The position numbers were made by a program, and so were the translations under genes. From NCBI RefSeq assembly GCF_018219155.1, contig NZ_CP056123.1, positions 2,985,505-3,049,504 of the forward strand: a stretch of DNA of 64,000 bases. The letters run 5' to 3'. Positions 1 to 9,392 of the stretch are shown piece after piece; the stretch's first letter is position 1; each line of letters starts with the position of its first letter. Origin of the DNA: Moritella sp. 24 (GTDB lineage: Bacteria > Pseudomonadota > Gammaproteobacteria > Enterobacterales > Moritellaceae). The notes below the pieces were generated by a model. It did not search any database. It was given only the letters and a program-made list of their open reading frames with translations, and had not been told where the DNA came from.

Positions 1-789
1 GTATCTTACCAGAATCTATCGGGCGGCGGTGGCGGTAAAGCGATTGCGCATATGATTGAAACGGCTGCACGTCAACAAGACACACTGATGGTTAACTCTA
101 CGCCCATCGTAATTCGTTCACTCACTGGTATCTTTCCACAATCATTTCGAGACCTTACCCCAGTCGCAACAACGATTGCTGATTATGGCGCAATTGTAGT
201 GGCTGCTGATTCAAAATATCAAAACTGGCAACAAGTCGTCGCCGCTTTTAAAGAAAACCCACGTAAAGTGAAAATTGCAGGCGGTTCAGCACGCGGTAGT
301 ATGGATCACCTTGTTGCTGCATCAGCATTTAAAGGGGAAGGCTTCGATGCGCGTAAAGTACGCTACATTGCCTATGATGCAGGTGGTAAAGCGATGGCGG
401 CCGTATTGTCTGGAGAAACGCCACTACTATCAACAGGGTTAGGTGAAGTACTAGAAATGTCTAAAAGCGGCCAAGTGCGCATTTTGGCCATCACAGCACC
501 AGAACGTTTAGCCGCAGCACCAAATGTACCGACTCTTACCGAAATGGGTAACGACACCGTATTCGCTAACTGGCGCGGGTTCTTTGCATCACCGGGAATC
601 AGTGAAGAAAAAGTCGCAAAATGGAATAAAGCACTAAGTGATATGTATAAAACAGATCAATGGGCAACAGTGCGTGACCGTAATGGCTGGATTGATAATT
701 ATAAAGCAGACAAAGACTTCTATGCATTCTTAGAGCAACAAGAACAACAAATGGGTGATCTGATGCGTGAATTAGGTTTCCTTAAATAA
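1..789 (+). CDS. tctC: TctC-type tricarboxylate-binding periplasmic protein (5' end missing)
   Basis: Periplasmic substrate-binding subunit of a tripartite tricarboxylate transporter (TTT family); it captures a di- or tricarboxylate and delivers it to the TctA/TctB membrane pair. The reading frame is open from base 1, so the start and the signal peptide lie outside the window; 262 codons are visible. A glycine-rich segment (SGGGGGKAIAH) near the window edge matches the N-terminal ligand loop of Bug/TctC proteins, and the central and C-terminal parts (LAITAPERLAAAPNVPTLTE, then WRGFFASPGI) are classic for the family. It is followed by tctB and tctA on the same strand, with a hairpin between. 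The substrate cannot be read from sequence; citrate or a related carboxylate is inferred from the CitA-type kinase nearby. Confidence 0.93.
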   Translation, partial: VSYQNLSGGGGGKAIAHMIETAARQQDTLMVNSTPIVIRSLTGIFPQSFRDLTPVATTIADYGAIVVAADSKYQNWQQVVAAFKENPRKVKIAGGSARGSMDHLVAASAFKGEGFDARKVRYIAYDAGGKAMAAVLSGETPLLSTGLGEVLEMSKSGQVRILAITAPERLAAAPNVPTLTEMGNDTVFANWRGFFASPGISEEKVAKWNKALSDMYKTDQWATVRDRNGWIDNYKADKDFYAFLEQQEQQMGDLMRELGFLK

Positions 790-810
790 CCTAATTTATC
801 CCCGTAATAC

Positions 811-850
811 AGCCACAGCACGGCATTACTTTCGCTGTGGCTTTCTTTTT
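811..850 (+). terminator. Intercistronic hairpin between tctC and tctB
   Basis: Nine-base arms AGCCACAGC (811-819) and GCTGTGGCT (834-842) enclose a 14-base loop and run into TTTCTTTTT. This is a good intrinsic terminator or attenuator placed inside the operon, before the tctB ribosome binding site at 855-858. Such an element would make the binding protein more abundant than the membrane subunits. Confidence 0.75.
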
Positions 851-864
851 AATTGGAGCATCCC

Positions 865-1368
865 ATGCAATCAACCCCTTTATCATTATTAAACCGAGAG
901 CGAGTGAGCGGATTAATATTCCTACTTGTCTGTTTGATTTACGGCTACCAGACCACTCAAATCCAGCTTTTTCCTGGCGATGAATATGAAGCTTTTACAG
1001 CACGTACATTACCTTATTTATTAACCGTCGCAGGGGTTGTCATGTCACTGCTACTCATCGTGATGTCGCCCGTAAAACCTTGTCACGAAGACGTTTGCGA
1101 GCAGCAAGCTGCAAACGAAAGCCACTTAGATTGGCGCTTACTCATTTCATTTATTATTTTAATGACCGCGTATGGCCTAGGTTTAACTTGGTTAGGATTC
1201 GTATTAGCCACCAGCTTGTTTTTATTAGGCGGATTTTGGCTACTTGGCGAGCGCCGCAAAGCAGTCTTATTTGGTGCTTCCTTCCCTTTTGTAACCCTTT
1301 TTTGGTTACTTCTGACCAAAGTTCTGGATATTTATCTTGAACCTGGTTATCTATTTTTAAGCTTCTAG
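865..1368 (+). CDS. tctB: TctB-type small membrane subunit of the tricarboxylate transporter
   Basis: Small integral membrane subunit of the tripartite tricarboxylate transporter, acting with TctA in the inner membrane. The protein of 167 residues has about four hydrophobic segments: one near residues 15-30, one around 50-70, and a pair in the C-terminal half with a GLTWLGFVLATSLFLLGGFW stretch, as in DUF1468/TctB. The start is placed at ATG 865 because GGAG (855-858) sits six bases upstream; an in-frame TTG at 853 would put that ribosome binding site inside the gene. tctA follows after 11 bases. TctB proteins diverge strongly, so the call depends partly on position between tctC and tctA. Confidence 0.88.
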   Translation: MQSTPLSLLNRERVSGLIFLLVCLIYGYQTTQIQLFPGDEYEAFTARTLPYLLTVAGVVMSLLLIVMSPVKPCHEDVCEQQAANESHLDWRLLISFIILMTAYGLGLTWLGFVLATSLFLLGGFWLLGERRKAVLFGASFPFVTLFWLLLTKVLDIYLEPGYLFLSF

Positions 1369-1379
1369 GACGATAAAAT

Positions 1380-2915
1380 ATGTTAGATGGAATTTTAGCA
1401 GGCTTATCCACGGCCATTATGCCGACTAATTTAATGATGGTGATGGTCGGTTGTTTTGTTGGTACCTTCATCGGTATGCTTCCGGGTCTTGGCCCTATTT
1501 CAGCAATTGCATTGATGATCCCAATTACCTATGGGCTAGACCCATCATCAGGTATGATCTTAATGGCTGGTGTTTATTATGGTGCTATTTTTGGTGGTTC
1601 AACCTCATCAATTCTCATCAATGCGCCCGGTTGTTCATCCACTGTCGTGACCGCATTTGATGGTTACCCAATGGCGAAAAAAGGCCAAGCAGGTAAAGCA
1701 CTGGCACTTGCAGCTTATGCTTCATTTACTGGCGGTACCCTATCCGCCATTATGCTATTAATCGCTGCACCAGCATTAGCAAAAGTATCATTAAGTTTTC
1801 AATCCTCTGATTATTTTGCACTGATGCTGGTTGGTTTGTCTGCCGTCGCGGCTTTTGCCGGTAAAGGTCAGGTATTAAAAGCATGGATGATGACTATTTT
1901 AGGTTTAATGCTATCGACAGTCGGTATCGATAAAGGCATTGGTGTTGAACGATTTACCTTTGGTTTAACTGACTTAATGGATGGTTTTAGCTTCTTATTA
2001 TTAGCGATGGCAACCTTCGCTCTCGGTGAGATTTTATTCAGTATTTTAAAACCAGAGCCTGATACATCCGCAGAAGAAAACAGTGCCCTATCTGACATCG
2101 GTAGTATGAAAGTAACAAAAGAAGAAATAAAAGAAGTGGCTCCCGTCGCTGTTCGTTCTTCGTTCCTCGGCTTCTTTGTTGGGGTATTACCGGGCGCAGG
2201 TGCCACTATTGCCGCGTTCTTAAGTTATGGTTTAGAGCGTAATCTTGCGCCAAAAGATAAACGCGATGAATTTGGTAAAGGCAGTATCCGTGGTTTAGTC
2301 GCGCCGGAAGCTGCTAACAATGCCGCATCAAGTGGTTCATTTGTACCGCTATTAACCTTAGGTATCCCAGGTTCTGGTACAACAGCAATTATGCTAGGCG
2401 CCCTGATTTCTTACGGCATCCAGCCCGGTCCACGTTTGTTTGTCGATAATCCAGAAATTTTCTGGTCGGTGATCATCTCGATGTACTTCGGTAATGTTGT
2501 TTTGATGGTCTTGAATCTACCGCTAATCCCGTATATTTCTAAGCTATTAGCTGTGCCAAGAACAGTATTACTGCCGATGATTATTTTCTTCTCTATCACC
2601 GGTGTGTATCTGGTTTCATTTAATACGGTTGATGTATTTATTATGATCCTAGTAGCGGTGATAGCGATATTCCTGAGGTTAGCAACCTTCCCACTGGCCC
2701 CGCTATTACTCGGTTTCATTCTTGGGGGCTTAATGGAAGAAAACTTACGCCGTTCATTAATGATCAGTGATGGTGAGCTTAGTTTCTTATGGGAACGTCC
2801 TATCACCTTCACGTTTACCGTCATATCGGCACTTGTACTGGTTGCACCAATACTACTAACAGCATTTAACCGGTATCGTGTTAAAAGAGCGAAGTTAGCG
2901 GATAATTGTAACTAA
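1380..2915 (+). CDS. tctA: TctA-type large permease subunit of the tricarboxylate transporter
   Basis: Large membrane subunit (511 residues, usual family length about 500) with roughly 12 transmembrane segments. It forms the transport path for the carboxylate bound by TctC, driven by an ion gradient. Family signatures are clear: GMLPGLGPISAIALMIPIT near the N terminus, the YGAIFGGSTSSILINAPG motif around residues 60-80, and a second inverted copy, GVLPGAGATIAAFLSYGLE, around 260-280, followed by GIPGSGTTAIMLGAL. AGGA at 1367-1370 overlaps the tctB stop and serves as its ribosome binding site. It is the last gene of the operon, ending before a strong shared terminator. No truncation or frameshift is visible. 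Confidence 0.95.
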   Translation: MLDGILAGLSTAIMPTNLMMVMVGCFVGTFIGMLPGLGPISAIALMIPITYGLDPSSGMILMAGVYYGAIFGGSTSSILINAPGCSSTVVTAFDGYPMAKKGQAGKALALAAYASFTGGTLSAIMLLIAAPALAKVSLSFQSSDYFALMLVGLSAVAAFAGKGQVLKAWMMTILGLMLSTVGIDKGIGVERFTFGLTDLMDGFSFLLLAMATFALGEILFSILKPEPDTSAEENSALSDIGSMKVTKEEIKEVAPVAVRSSFLGFFVGVLPGAGATIAAFLSYGLERNLAPKDKRDEFGKGSIRGLVAPEAANNAASSGSFVPLLTLGIPGSGTTAIMLGALISYGIQPGPRLFVDNPEIFWSVIISMYFGNVVLMVLNLPLIPYISKLLAVPRTVLLPMIIFFSITGVYLVSFNTVDVFIMILVAVIAIFLRLATFPLAPLLLGFILGGLMEENLRRSLMISDGELSFLWERPITFTFTVISALVLVAPILLTAFNRYRVKRAKLADNCN

Positions 2916-2941
2916 CAGGTCCGTGTTACATAAACCAACTG

Positions 2942-2976
2942 AAATAAAAACAGCGCGTAATGCGCTGTTTTTATTT
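2942..2976. terminator. Bidirectional terminator between tctA and the response regulator
   Basis: A near-perfect palindrome with 15-base arms, AAATAAAAACAGCGC (2942-2956) and GCGCTGTTTTTATTT (2962-2976), and a five-base loop. U-rich tails form on both strands, so it can stop transcription from tctA (+) and from the convergent regulator operon (-). Confidence 0.9.
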
Positions 2977-2990
2977 CATGACAAATATAC

Positions 2991-3683
2991 CTATCGAGAT
3001 TGCTTTTTATAGGTTCGTTCCGGACGCCCTACGGTGCCATAATTTAAATCAGCAACTAACTCTCCCGTACTAATAAGGTGCTCTAAATAACGCCTTGCAG
3101 TCGTACGACTTGCCCCAATTAATGCCCCTGCATTATCAGCAGTAATATCTTCATGTTCTGTAAATAGCCCGCGCACTTTATCTAACGTCACGCCATCAAT
3201 TCCTTTTGGTAATCGTAATACCTTGGTACTGTTCGTGACGCCTATCGAAATCATGGAATCAACCACACGCTGGTCTAAATCATCGAGGTTACCAAACTGA
3301 TTTTTTTGCTTCAAATACTTATTTAGTGATTCCTCTAAACGTGCAAATATCACGGGTTTTAATAGGTAATCAACAACTCCCCCTCGCATTGCGGCTTGTA
3401 AGGTATCTGCATCGCGATCCGCTGTAATTAAAATCACATCGCATTCATGCTGTTGCTGACGTAAATCACGTAAAATATCGAGTCCGTTACCATCCGGTAA
3501 ATAAACATCTAATAAGATTAAATCTGGCGTTAATACGTCTAATAATGTTTCAGCTTCACCCTTCGTTGTGGCAATACCAATTACATTCAGTCCATTTATC
3601 TTCATTAAATTACGACGATGGATCTCCGCAATTGCCACATCATCTTCAATGATTAGAACCTTAATCTCATTCGCTGATGGCAT
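2991..3683 (-). CDS. CitB/DcuR-family response regulator
   Basis: Response regulator of 230 residues, a DNA-binding activator partnered with the kinase encoded just upstream. The receiver domain (about 7-125) has the acidic pocket E13-D14-D15, the phosphoacceptor D59 in LILLDVYLPDGNG, and K109 in the YLLKP motif. The C-terminal region (about 140-225) carries the helix-turn-helix typical of DcuR/DpiA/CitT regulators (SRTTARRYLEHLISTGEL, then YGTVGRPERTY). The gene overlaps the kinase reading frame by 17 bases, so translation is probably coupled. It converges on tctA, so control of the tct operon is the natural guess. Members of this family activate citrate, fumarate or malate uptake genes. Confidence 0.92.
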   Translation of the reverse strand: MPSANEIKVLIIEDDVAIAEIHRRNLMKINGLNVIGIATTKGEAETLLDVLTPDLILLDVYLPDGNGLDILRDLRQQQHECDVILITADRDADTLQAAMRGGVVDYLLKPVIFARLEESLNKYLKQKNQFGNLDDLDQRVVDSMISIGVTNSTKVLRLPKGIDGVTLDKVRGLFTEHEDITADNAGALIGASRTTARRYLEHLISTGELVADLNYGTVGRPERTYKKQSR

Positions 3684-5325
3684 TGTTTATATCCTTAGTA
3701 TGCTGTTTTGGTAAATACACCGTCATTCTTGTTCCTTTATTCTCTATACTATCCATCATTAATTGCCCATTGTATCGGCTAATGATTTGATTCACGAGGT
3801 GCAGACCCACCCCTCTATTACTGTCAGATTTACTCGATACGCCTTGCTTCATTAACTCTTCTTGCGCGATCCCTTTAGGCAATCCACAGCCATTATCTTC
3901 AACTTCAATAATTATTTCATTACCAAAATCAGAAATGCTAACAAGCACCTTTTTAGTGTCTATTTTGGTAATCGCACTCATACAAGCATCAAAACCATTA
4001 TCAATAAAATTGCCTAATATCGTCACGATGTCCTCACCACGAATATGCTCAGGCAATGCTAATAATTGAGAACCGTCATCAATCTCTAAGATAAGCCCTA
4101 ATTCTCTCGCTCTTTCACTTTTACCTAATAGCACACCAGCAATAATAGGCTCACGAATAGCGTCACGTAAGAAAGCAATCAAATGCTGGTAACGCTCTGT
4201 CTCTTGTCCTATTAACCCCAATACTTCCTCATATTTCCCCATATGAACAAGCCCACTAATGGTATTTAATTTATTACTGTGTTCATGTGTTTGTGAACGG
4301 AGTAAATCAGAATATTCTCGTACTTGAGATAACTGTTTCGTCAGCTCTGAAATTTCATCTTTAAGGCGGAAACTTGATACCGCACCAACAACCGAACCAT
4401 CAACCACCAGCACCTGTCTGTTTGCGATAATCGCCTGTCCTTTAATCATGATCTCAACATTGTATTCACTGACTTTACTGGTCAGAATGTCTGTTAAATT
4501 GTTCTCCGGTAATGCTTCAACCATCTTTCGATTCAGGACATCTTCCGCTTTAACCTTAAATATGTCGCAAGCACTGCGATTAATGGATCTTAGATAACCT
4601 TCGGCATCAATGCTAACAACACCTTCTTTAATCGTACTCAGTGTGACTTCAAGTTCCATATACAAACGACCAAACTCTTCCGGTTCAAATCCAAATATCG
4701 CGTTTTGAAACTTCTTGGCGGTAACGTTAGAAATCAACGCGTTTGCGATAACAACCAGCACCACCATAACCAATAAAAAGAGTAAGAAATGATCTGCTTT
4801 ACTTTCAATGCTTGTTAATAAATAACCCACAGATACAACACCGATAATATTGCCATCGCTATCTCGCACGGGAGTTTTACCACGTACAGACCGACCTAAT
4901 GAGCCATCGGCAACCGACACATAAGAGAGCCCCTGCTTTAGCGCTTTATCATTATCATCGCCTTGCATTTGCTGACCGAGTCTTTCGTTAATCGGGTGAG
5001 ATAAACGAATACCGTCTTTATCGCCAACAACAATAAACGCGGCATTCACCGACGCGCGTAAATATTCGATTTTGTCTCGTATTAGCTCAGGATTTTTCGT
5101 ATCAATCGCTTTAAGAACACAAGGATTAGAAGACAAGAAGGTCGCAATACCAAGCGCATTGTTACCGCTGTCCTGCTCTTCCCAGTGTTTAAGGTACGCA
5201 AAACCAGCGACTGATAAGATCAATAATTTGACGAGTCCAGATAAAGTCATCACGAGTAATAATCGGCGACGAAAGTTCAATTTTTGCCAATTAAATAGGG
5301 CATTGTTTTTAATTAATGAAAGCAT
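3667..5325 (-). CDS. CitA/DcuS-family sensor histidine kinase
   Basis: Membrane kinase of 552 residues that senses a carboxylate outside the cell and phosphorylates the adjacent regulator. Domains in order: TM1 about 22-44; a periplasmic single-Cache/PAS sensor about 46-178, including GRSVRGKTPVRDSDGNIIGV; TM2 about 180-200; a cytoplasmic PAS about 225-320 (TLSTIKEGVVSIDAEG); a SPOB-type dimerisation helix with H347 in LRSQTHEHSNKLN; and an HATPase domain with N box NFIDNGFDA, G1 box VEDNGCGLP and G2 box NRGVGLHLV. The order matches DcuS, DpiB and CitA. A 116-base gap upstream separates it from a LysR gene on the same strand. The ligand is inferred from the tct neighbours, not shown. Confidence 0.93.
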   Translation of the reverse strand: MLSLIKNNALFNWQKLNFRRRLLLVMTLSGLVKLLILSVAGFAYLKHWEEQDSGNNALGIATFLSSNPCVLKAIDTKNPELIRDKIEYLRASVNAAFIVVGDKDGIRLSHPINERLGQQMQGDDNDKALKQGLSYVSVADGSLGRSVRGKTPVRDSDGNIIGVVSVGYLLTSIESKADHFLLFLLVMVVLVVIANALISNVTAKKFQNAIFGFEPEEFGRLYMELEVTLSTIKEGVVSIDAEGYLRSINRSACDIFKVKAEDVLNRKMVEALPENNLTDILTSKVSEYNVEIMIKGQAIIANRQVLVVDGSVVGAVSSFRLKDEISELTKQLSQVREYSDLLRSQTHEHSNKLNTISGLVHMGKYEEVLGLIGQETERYQHLIAFLRDAIREPIIAGVLLGKSERARELGLILEIDDGSQLLALPEHIRGEDIVTILGNFIDNGFDACMSAITKIDTKKVLVSISDFGNEIIIEVEDNGCGLPKGIAQEELMKQGVSSKSDSNRGVGLHLVNQIISRYNGQLMMDSIENKGTRMTVYLPKQHTKDINNAISE

Positions 5326-5441
5326 GTATGCAAAGCCTATCTGGAAAAGAGTGCAATGATAACATTAATCCACGGTGATAACTCAACGTTAGCTAAATTT
5401 GAACATAGTGTTAACTAAAATCAAACATGCAACCGGTAACA

Positions 5442-6326
5442 TCACAAATGTTGTTTTAAATAATCTAAAAACACCCTAATTTTAGGTGAGATAAGATCAC
5501 GTTTTAAATACAGCGCATACGTTGCACTTAACTTCTCATAAGGGCTAAAACAATGCTGTGCTAGCACTTGTACTAAATTGCCATTATTAAGTTCATCATT
5601 CACCGCCCAACGCGCAGCTAATACTAATCCTGCATGGTTTAATACAAGTTGCTTTTGGCCGTTAACCGAATTCACGATCAAACTTTCGTTAATCGACAAC
5701 TTCCGAGGTTTGTCGTCCATTAAGAACCAATCACGCCAGCCACTATAGCCATAACAAATACAGTCGAAGTTAATTAAATCATCCGGTGTTTCTGGCGTTC
5801 CATGCTTTGCTAGATATTCCGGTGTAGCGCATAATAAAAAGTCATTATCGACAAGCTTACTGGCAATTAAATTAGAATCAGGTAAGCGCCCACTACGTAT
5901 TGCAATATCGACATTATCCTCGACTAAGTCTACAACTCTTTCTGTGAGTTCTAATTCAATATTCACATCTGGAAAGGCTTTCATGAACCCTGGCACGAGG
6001 GGTAATACGGAAGACTCACCAAAGCCAACCGTCATACTCACTTTCAAGTTACCCTTTGGGCTCTGTTGTAAATCATTCACGGCACGATTTGCTTCATCAA
6101 GCTCTGCAACTATGCGTTGAGAATAGTGATAATACGTTGAACCAGCCTCAGTGAGGCCAATATTGCGTGTCGTACGGTTGAGTAATCGGATACCTAATTC
6201 AGCTTCTAACGCGGCTAACTGCCTAGATATTGAGGATGGCTGTACATCAAAAACACGGCTTGCAGCAGAGATACTGCCCGTTTCTACAACACAATTAAAA
6301 TAGTGTAATCGAGTGATCATACTCAT
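5442..6326 (-). CDS. LysR-family transcriptional regulator
   Basis: LysR-type DNA-binding regulator of 294 residues. The N-terminal winged helix-turn-helix (about 1-60) shows the standard pattern, with SISAASRVFDVQPSSISRQL and a LLNRTTRNIGLTEAG wing. The C-terminal half is a substrate-binding-like effector domain, from about residue 90 (LKVSMTVGFGESSVLPLVPG), of the CrgA/AaeR-like subgroup, as judged by the NRTTR wing. It is flanked by the carboxylate kinase upstream on the map and a diguanylate cyclase behind it, both on the same strand, with no divergent partner that would reveal a target. A second Met two codons in could also be the start. Confidence 0.9.
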   Translation of the reverse strand: MSMITRLHYFNCVVETGSISAASRVFDVQPSSISRQLAALEAELGIRLLNRTTRNIGLTEAGSTYYHYSQRIVAELDEANRAVNDLQQSPKGNLKVSMTVGFGESSVLPLVPGFMKAFPDVNIELELTERVVDLVEDNVDIAIRSGRLPDSNLIASKLVDNDFLLCATPEYLAKHGTPETPDDLINFDCICYGYSGWRDWFLMDDKPRKLSINESLIVNSVNGQKQLVLNHAGLVLAARWAVNDELNNGNLVQVLAQHCFSPYEKLSATYALYLKRDLISPKIRVFLDYLKQHL

Positions 6327-6438
6327 TAGCTTATTTACCTACTATGACGATTTGCCTAGCACATAGGCAATGAATTATTCCAGCTGACAATAAAACATTC
6401 ATGCATAAAAAGCAAAAGTAGACCGATTACTTAAATGA

Positions 6439-8097
6439 TTAATCACCTTTATTACGGCTAGAGTTTGACTTAACCAAGGTTAATTTATTATACGTAATGA
6501 CGTTAGGGGTCGTGCCTTTTAATTCAATCTCACACACTTTATTCCGACTAATATCTTTCGCGTTATACAAAGCTTTGTCTGCTGTTTTAATAAGCATATG
6601 ATGATCTAAAGTAAGTTCAGGTATACAGCTACAAGTACCTACGCTAATGGTGACTACATTTTCACAACTCGAATGCAAATGTGGGATAGCTAAATCGAGA
6701 ACAGCAAGTCGACACGCTTCGGCAACCGAGGTCGCATTATCTGTTCCCGCTAATATAAGCGCAAACTCTTCGCCACCATAACGCGCAACTAAGTCACTTG
6801 AACGACGTGACACATTATTCAACGCAACCGCGACTTTTTGTAAACATTCATCGCCCATAACATGACCATAATTGTCGTTATATTGTTTAAAAAAGTCGAT
6901 ATCGATAAGAATAAACGAAAGTCGTGATTTTGTTCTTATTGCCCTTAACCACTCTTTTTCTAATGTTTCATCCAACATTCGGCGATTAGCGATACCTGTT
7001 AATTTATCTGAACGAGATAATAATTCTAATTTATTATTCGCTTCAACTAGCTCGTTAGTCTTTTTTGTCACTAGTGACTTAATGACCTCAGTACGCTGAA
7101 TGCTCATTCTTATATACCATATAATCAATAGCATTAGAGCGAGTCCAATTACAAACACCATTTGAGGTAATACACTTCTTCTTGATTCAATATACGTGGT
7201 AGTCGGCTTCGCCATTAAGCACCATTTACGTCCCAAAATAGCAGGCAGGTCTTTGCGATAGGTAAAATTATTATTAATTGCAGCATTTATCCGAGAACGA
7301 TGGCGGTATAGTATTTCAGGTCCTTTTCTCGACGTTTTATCAACCAGTGTCATTTGCATGCCTATGGCTTTATTGGTTAATGCTGAACTCGTGAAAATGT
7401 CCTTAATACAATAAACACCGAGTACAAAACCCAATAGGTTTTTTTGGCGAGCTTCAACCGTCGAACTATCACCGCGATAAACGGGTAGAAAGGCTAAAAA
7501 CCCTTTGCTTCCATCGCTATCCTGAACAAGTACAATGCTTGAGGTTGCCAACTCCATACCTGTGTCTCGTGATTTTTTTAACGTAACCAAACGATCGTAA
7601 GTTGATGCAATATCAAACCCTACTGCTGTCTCATTACCTGCAAGAGGCGCGACAAAAGCAACAGGAAAGTACTCTAGTCGTTCTTTTGCATCGATCATTT
7701 CACCTTGTTCGTTGCGTTCTCTGAATTGATAACCAGGGTAATTTTTTTGATTTTTTGTGATAAATGGTTCACGATCAGCATGCTTCACTCTCGGGATCCA
7801 CTCTAATGCTTTTATATCATCATGGCGGCTTAATATCTGTTTCGCTTCAAGTTGGAATCGAGCATGATCGGGGATGTTATCGCCGTTAAACAAGATTGCT
7901 AACGACCGAAGGGTTTCAAAATTGATTGATAGTTCTCTATAAATAGAAGCTGCCCGCTCATCGACATCCTTCTGGAATTCACGATTAATCGTATTTGTTT
8001 CTCGTTCATAAAGAAACAGCGCGCTTAAGCTAGATAAAGTCATCGCTACTACTGTCACGCTCACAATCGCAAGCTTTAATCGTAAACTAGAATACAT
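6439..8097 (-). CDS. CHASE-GGDEF membrane diguanylate cyclase
   Basis: Membrane-bound diguanylate cyclase of 552 residues making cyclic di-GMP. TM1 lies at about 8-29; a periplasmic CHASE sensor covers about 65-260 (ALEWIPRVKHADREPF); TM2 is at about 311-331; a short linker leads to the GGDEF domain at about 360-530. The active-site motif is GGEEF at 441-445, with the metal-binding D in ILIDIDFFKQYND. An inhibitory I-site RSSD at 432-435 sits exactly five residues before the GGEEF, so product feedback should be intact. It stands alone on the minus strand. The ligand of the CHASE domain is unknown. Confidence 0.94.
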   Translation of the reverse strand: MYSSLRLKLAIVSVTVVAMTLSSLSALFLYERETNTINREFQKDVDERAASIYRELSINFETLRSLAILFNGDNIPDHARFQLEAKQILSRHDDIKALEWIPRVKHADREPFITKNQKNYPGYQFRERNEQGEMIDAKERLEYFPVAFVAPLAGNETAVGFDIASTYDRLVTLKKSRDTGMELATSSIVLVQDSDGSKGFLAFLPVYRGDSSTVEARQKNLLGFVLGVYCIKDIFTSSALTNKAIGMQMTLVDKTSRKGPEILYRHRSRINAAINNNFTYRKDLPAILGRKWCLMAKPTTTYIESRRSVLPQMVFVIGLALMLLIIWYIRMSIQRTEVIKSLVTKKTNELVEANNKLELLSRSDKLTGIANRRMLDETLEKEWLRAIRTKSRLSFILIDIDFFKQYNDNYGHVMGDECLQKVAVALNNVSRRSSDLVARYGGEEFALILAGTDNATSVAEACRLAVLDLAIPHLHSSCENVVTISVGTCSCIPELTLDHHMLIKTADKALYNAKDISRNKVCEIELKGTTPNVITYNKLTLVKSNSSRNKGD

Positions 8098-8166
8098 TAT
8101 CTCTCCATGATGAGTATCTAAGTTATTAACTTTAATAATATTAGTACATAATTTTAGTTCTGAAGA

Positions 8167-9378
8167 TTAAACGCTATCTCGATGCTGCTTACTGTAGATA
8201 TTAGCAAAAGGCTGCGCCGTCAATCCATGCGCAAAAATACTCATTAAGATGGTCAACGTCACCACCGAATACACAATATCAAAACCACCTATATCACCGA
8301 CGTTATGCGCGACAATAAGCACATACAAAATAGAAGCGATACCTCGAGGTCCAAACCAAGCGATGAATATCCGGCTAGCGAAATCGAGTTTTGTGCCTAT
8401 CAGCGAGATCATCACAGGTAACATGCGTAATACAGTTAGGCTTAATAAGGCGTAGATCACCACGTTGACGCTAATATCATGTAATGTCAGCGGTACAAAT
8501 GCCAACCCAAACAAAAAGAAGCTAATGAGTATAAATAGCTCCCCTTCACTTTCTGCAAATTCTTCAATATGTACTCGCGCTTGCTGACTTGTATTTCCCA
8601 CATATAGCCCTGCAAAGAACGCCGCGATAAAACCATTACCTAAAAATAATTCTGCAAGATAAAAAGCAAGAATGGCGAGTGCGATAGGAATTAGATTTTG
8701 ATAGCTTTCTTCGATCCAATGATGCTGAATTGCTTTATTTAACAATTTAGCCCCAAGATAGCCCACTACACCACCGACGATCATGCCAAAGGCGATTTGC
8801 TCGGCAACATACCAAACCCAACCATAATTATCCGCTTTAGTCAGACCACTGGTGATCAGGGTTACAACTGTTAATACCACAGGAAAAACAATGCCATCGT
8901 TTAAACCACTTTCAACATTGATACTGGAGCGGATCATCTTTGGCACTTTAGGATCTGATACAACCGCTTTACCCAGTGCTGCATCTGTCGGGGTTAACAG
9001 CAGCGCTAACAAGAGCATATAAGTCAGCGGTTGCTCTGGAAATAACCATACCGCGACAGCTGTTCCCGCTATAATGGTCAAAGGAAGGCCAATAAAGAGT
9101 AATCTTGCAGGGATATGCCACGAACGTCGTAATAACTTAAGATCTAATAATGCCGCATCACTAAACAATACCAACACCAATGCAATTTCGACCAGTACAG
9201 TAACAAATTCAGCATCAACCTCAACAGCCGTGATATGTAAACCAAACGGTGAACAAATAAGGCCTAATACGGTAAATACCATCGGACCTGATATATCAAA
9301 CTGTGCTAATTTCCGAGATATAAAACCATAGAACAACACGATTAAAGCAATAATCAAAATAACAACATGTTCATCCAT
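8167..9378 (-). CDS. CPA1-family monovalent cation:proton antiporter
   Basis: Inner-membrane Na+(K+)/H+ exchanger of 403 residues with about 12 hydrophobic segments. CPA1 hallmarks include LLTPTDAALGKAVV around residue 130, the ion-binding ND pair in VESGLNDGIVFP around 155-165, and a FFAGLYVGN segment around 260. The C terminus is short, with no cytoplasmic regulatory domain, which sets it apart from NhaP2-type proteins carrying RCK domains. GAAGG precedes the ATG. The small gene ending 14 bases upstream lies on the same strand and is probably co-transcribed. The ion specificity cannot be read; roles in pH and salt homeostasis are inferred from the family. Confidence 0.9.
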   Translation of the reverse strand: MDEHVVILIIALIVLFYGFISRKLAQFDISGPMVFTVLGLICSPFGLHITAVEVDAEFVTVLVEIALVLVLFSDAALLDLKLLRRSWHIPARLLFIGLPLTIIAGTAVAVWLFPEQPLTYMLLLALLLTPTDAALGKAVVSDPKVPKMIRSSINVESGLNDGIVFPVVLTVVTLITSGLTKADNYGWVWYVAEQIAFGMIVGGVVGYLGAKLLNKAIQHHWIEESYQNLIPIALAILAFYLAELFLGNGFIAAFFAGLYVGNTSQQARVHIEEFAESEGELFILISFFLFGLAFVPLTLHDISVNVVIYALLSLTVLRMLPVMISLIGTKLDFASRIFIAWFGPRGIASILYVLIVAHNVGDIGGFDIVYSVVTLTILMSIFAHGLTAQPFANIYSKQHRDSV

Positions 9379-9392
9379 GATTTTAACGCCTT

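Noticed and set aside
853-864. TTG start four codons upstream of the chosen tctB start
   Set aside because: It would place the GGAG ribosome binding site inside the gene; ATG 865 has ideal spacing.
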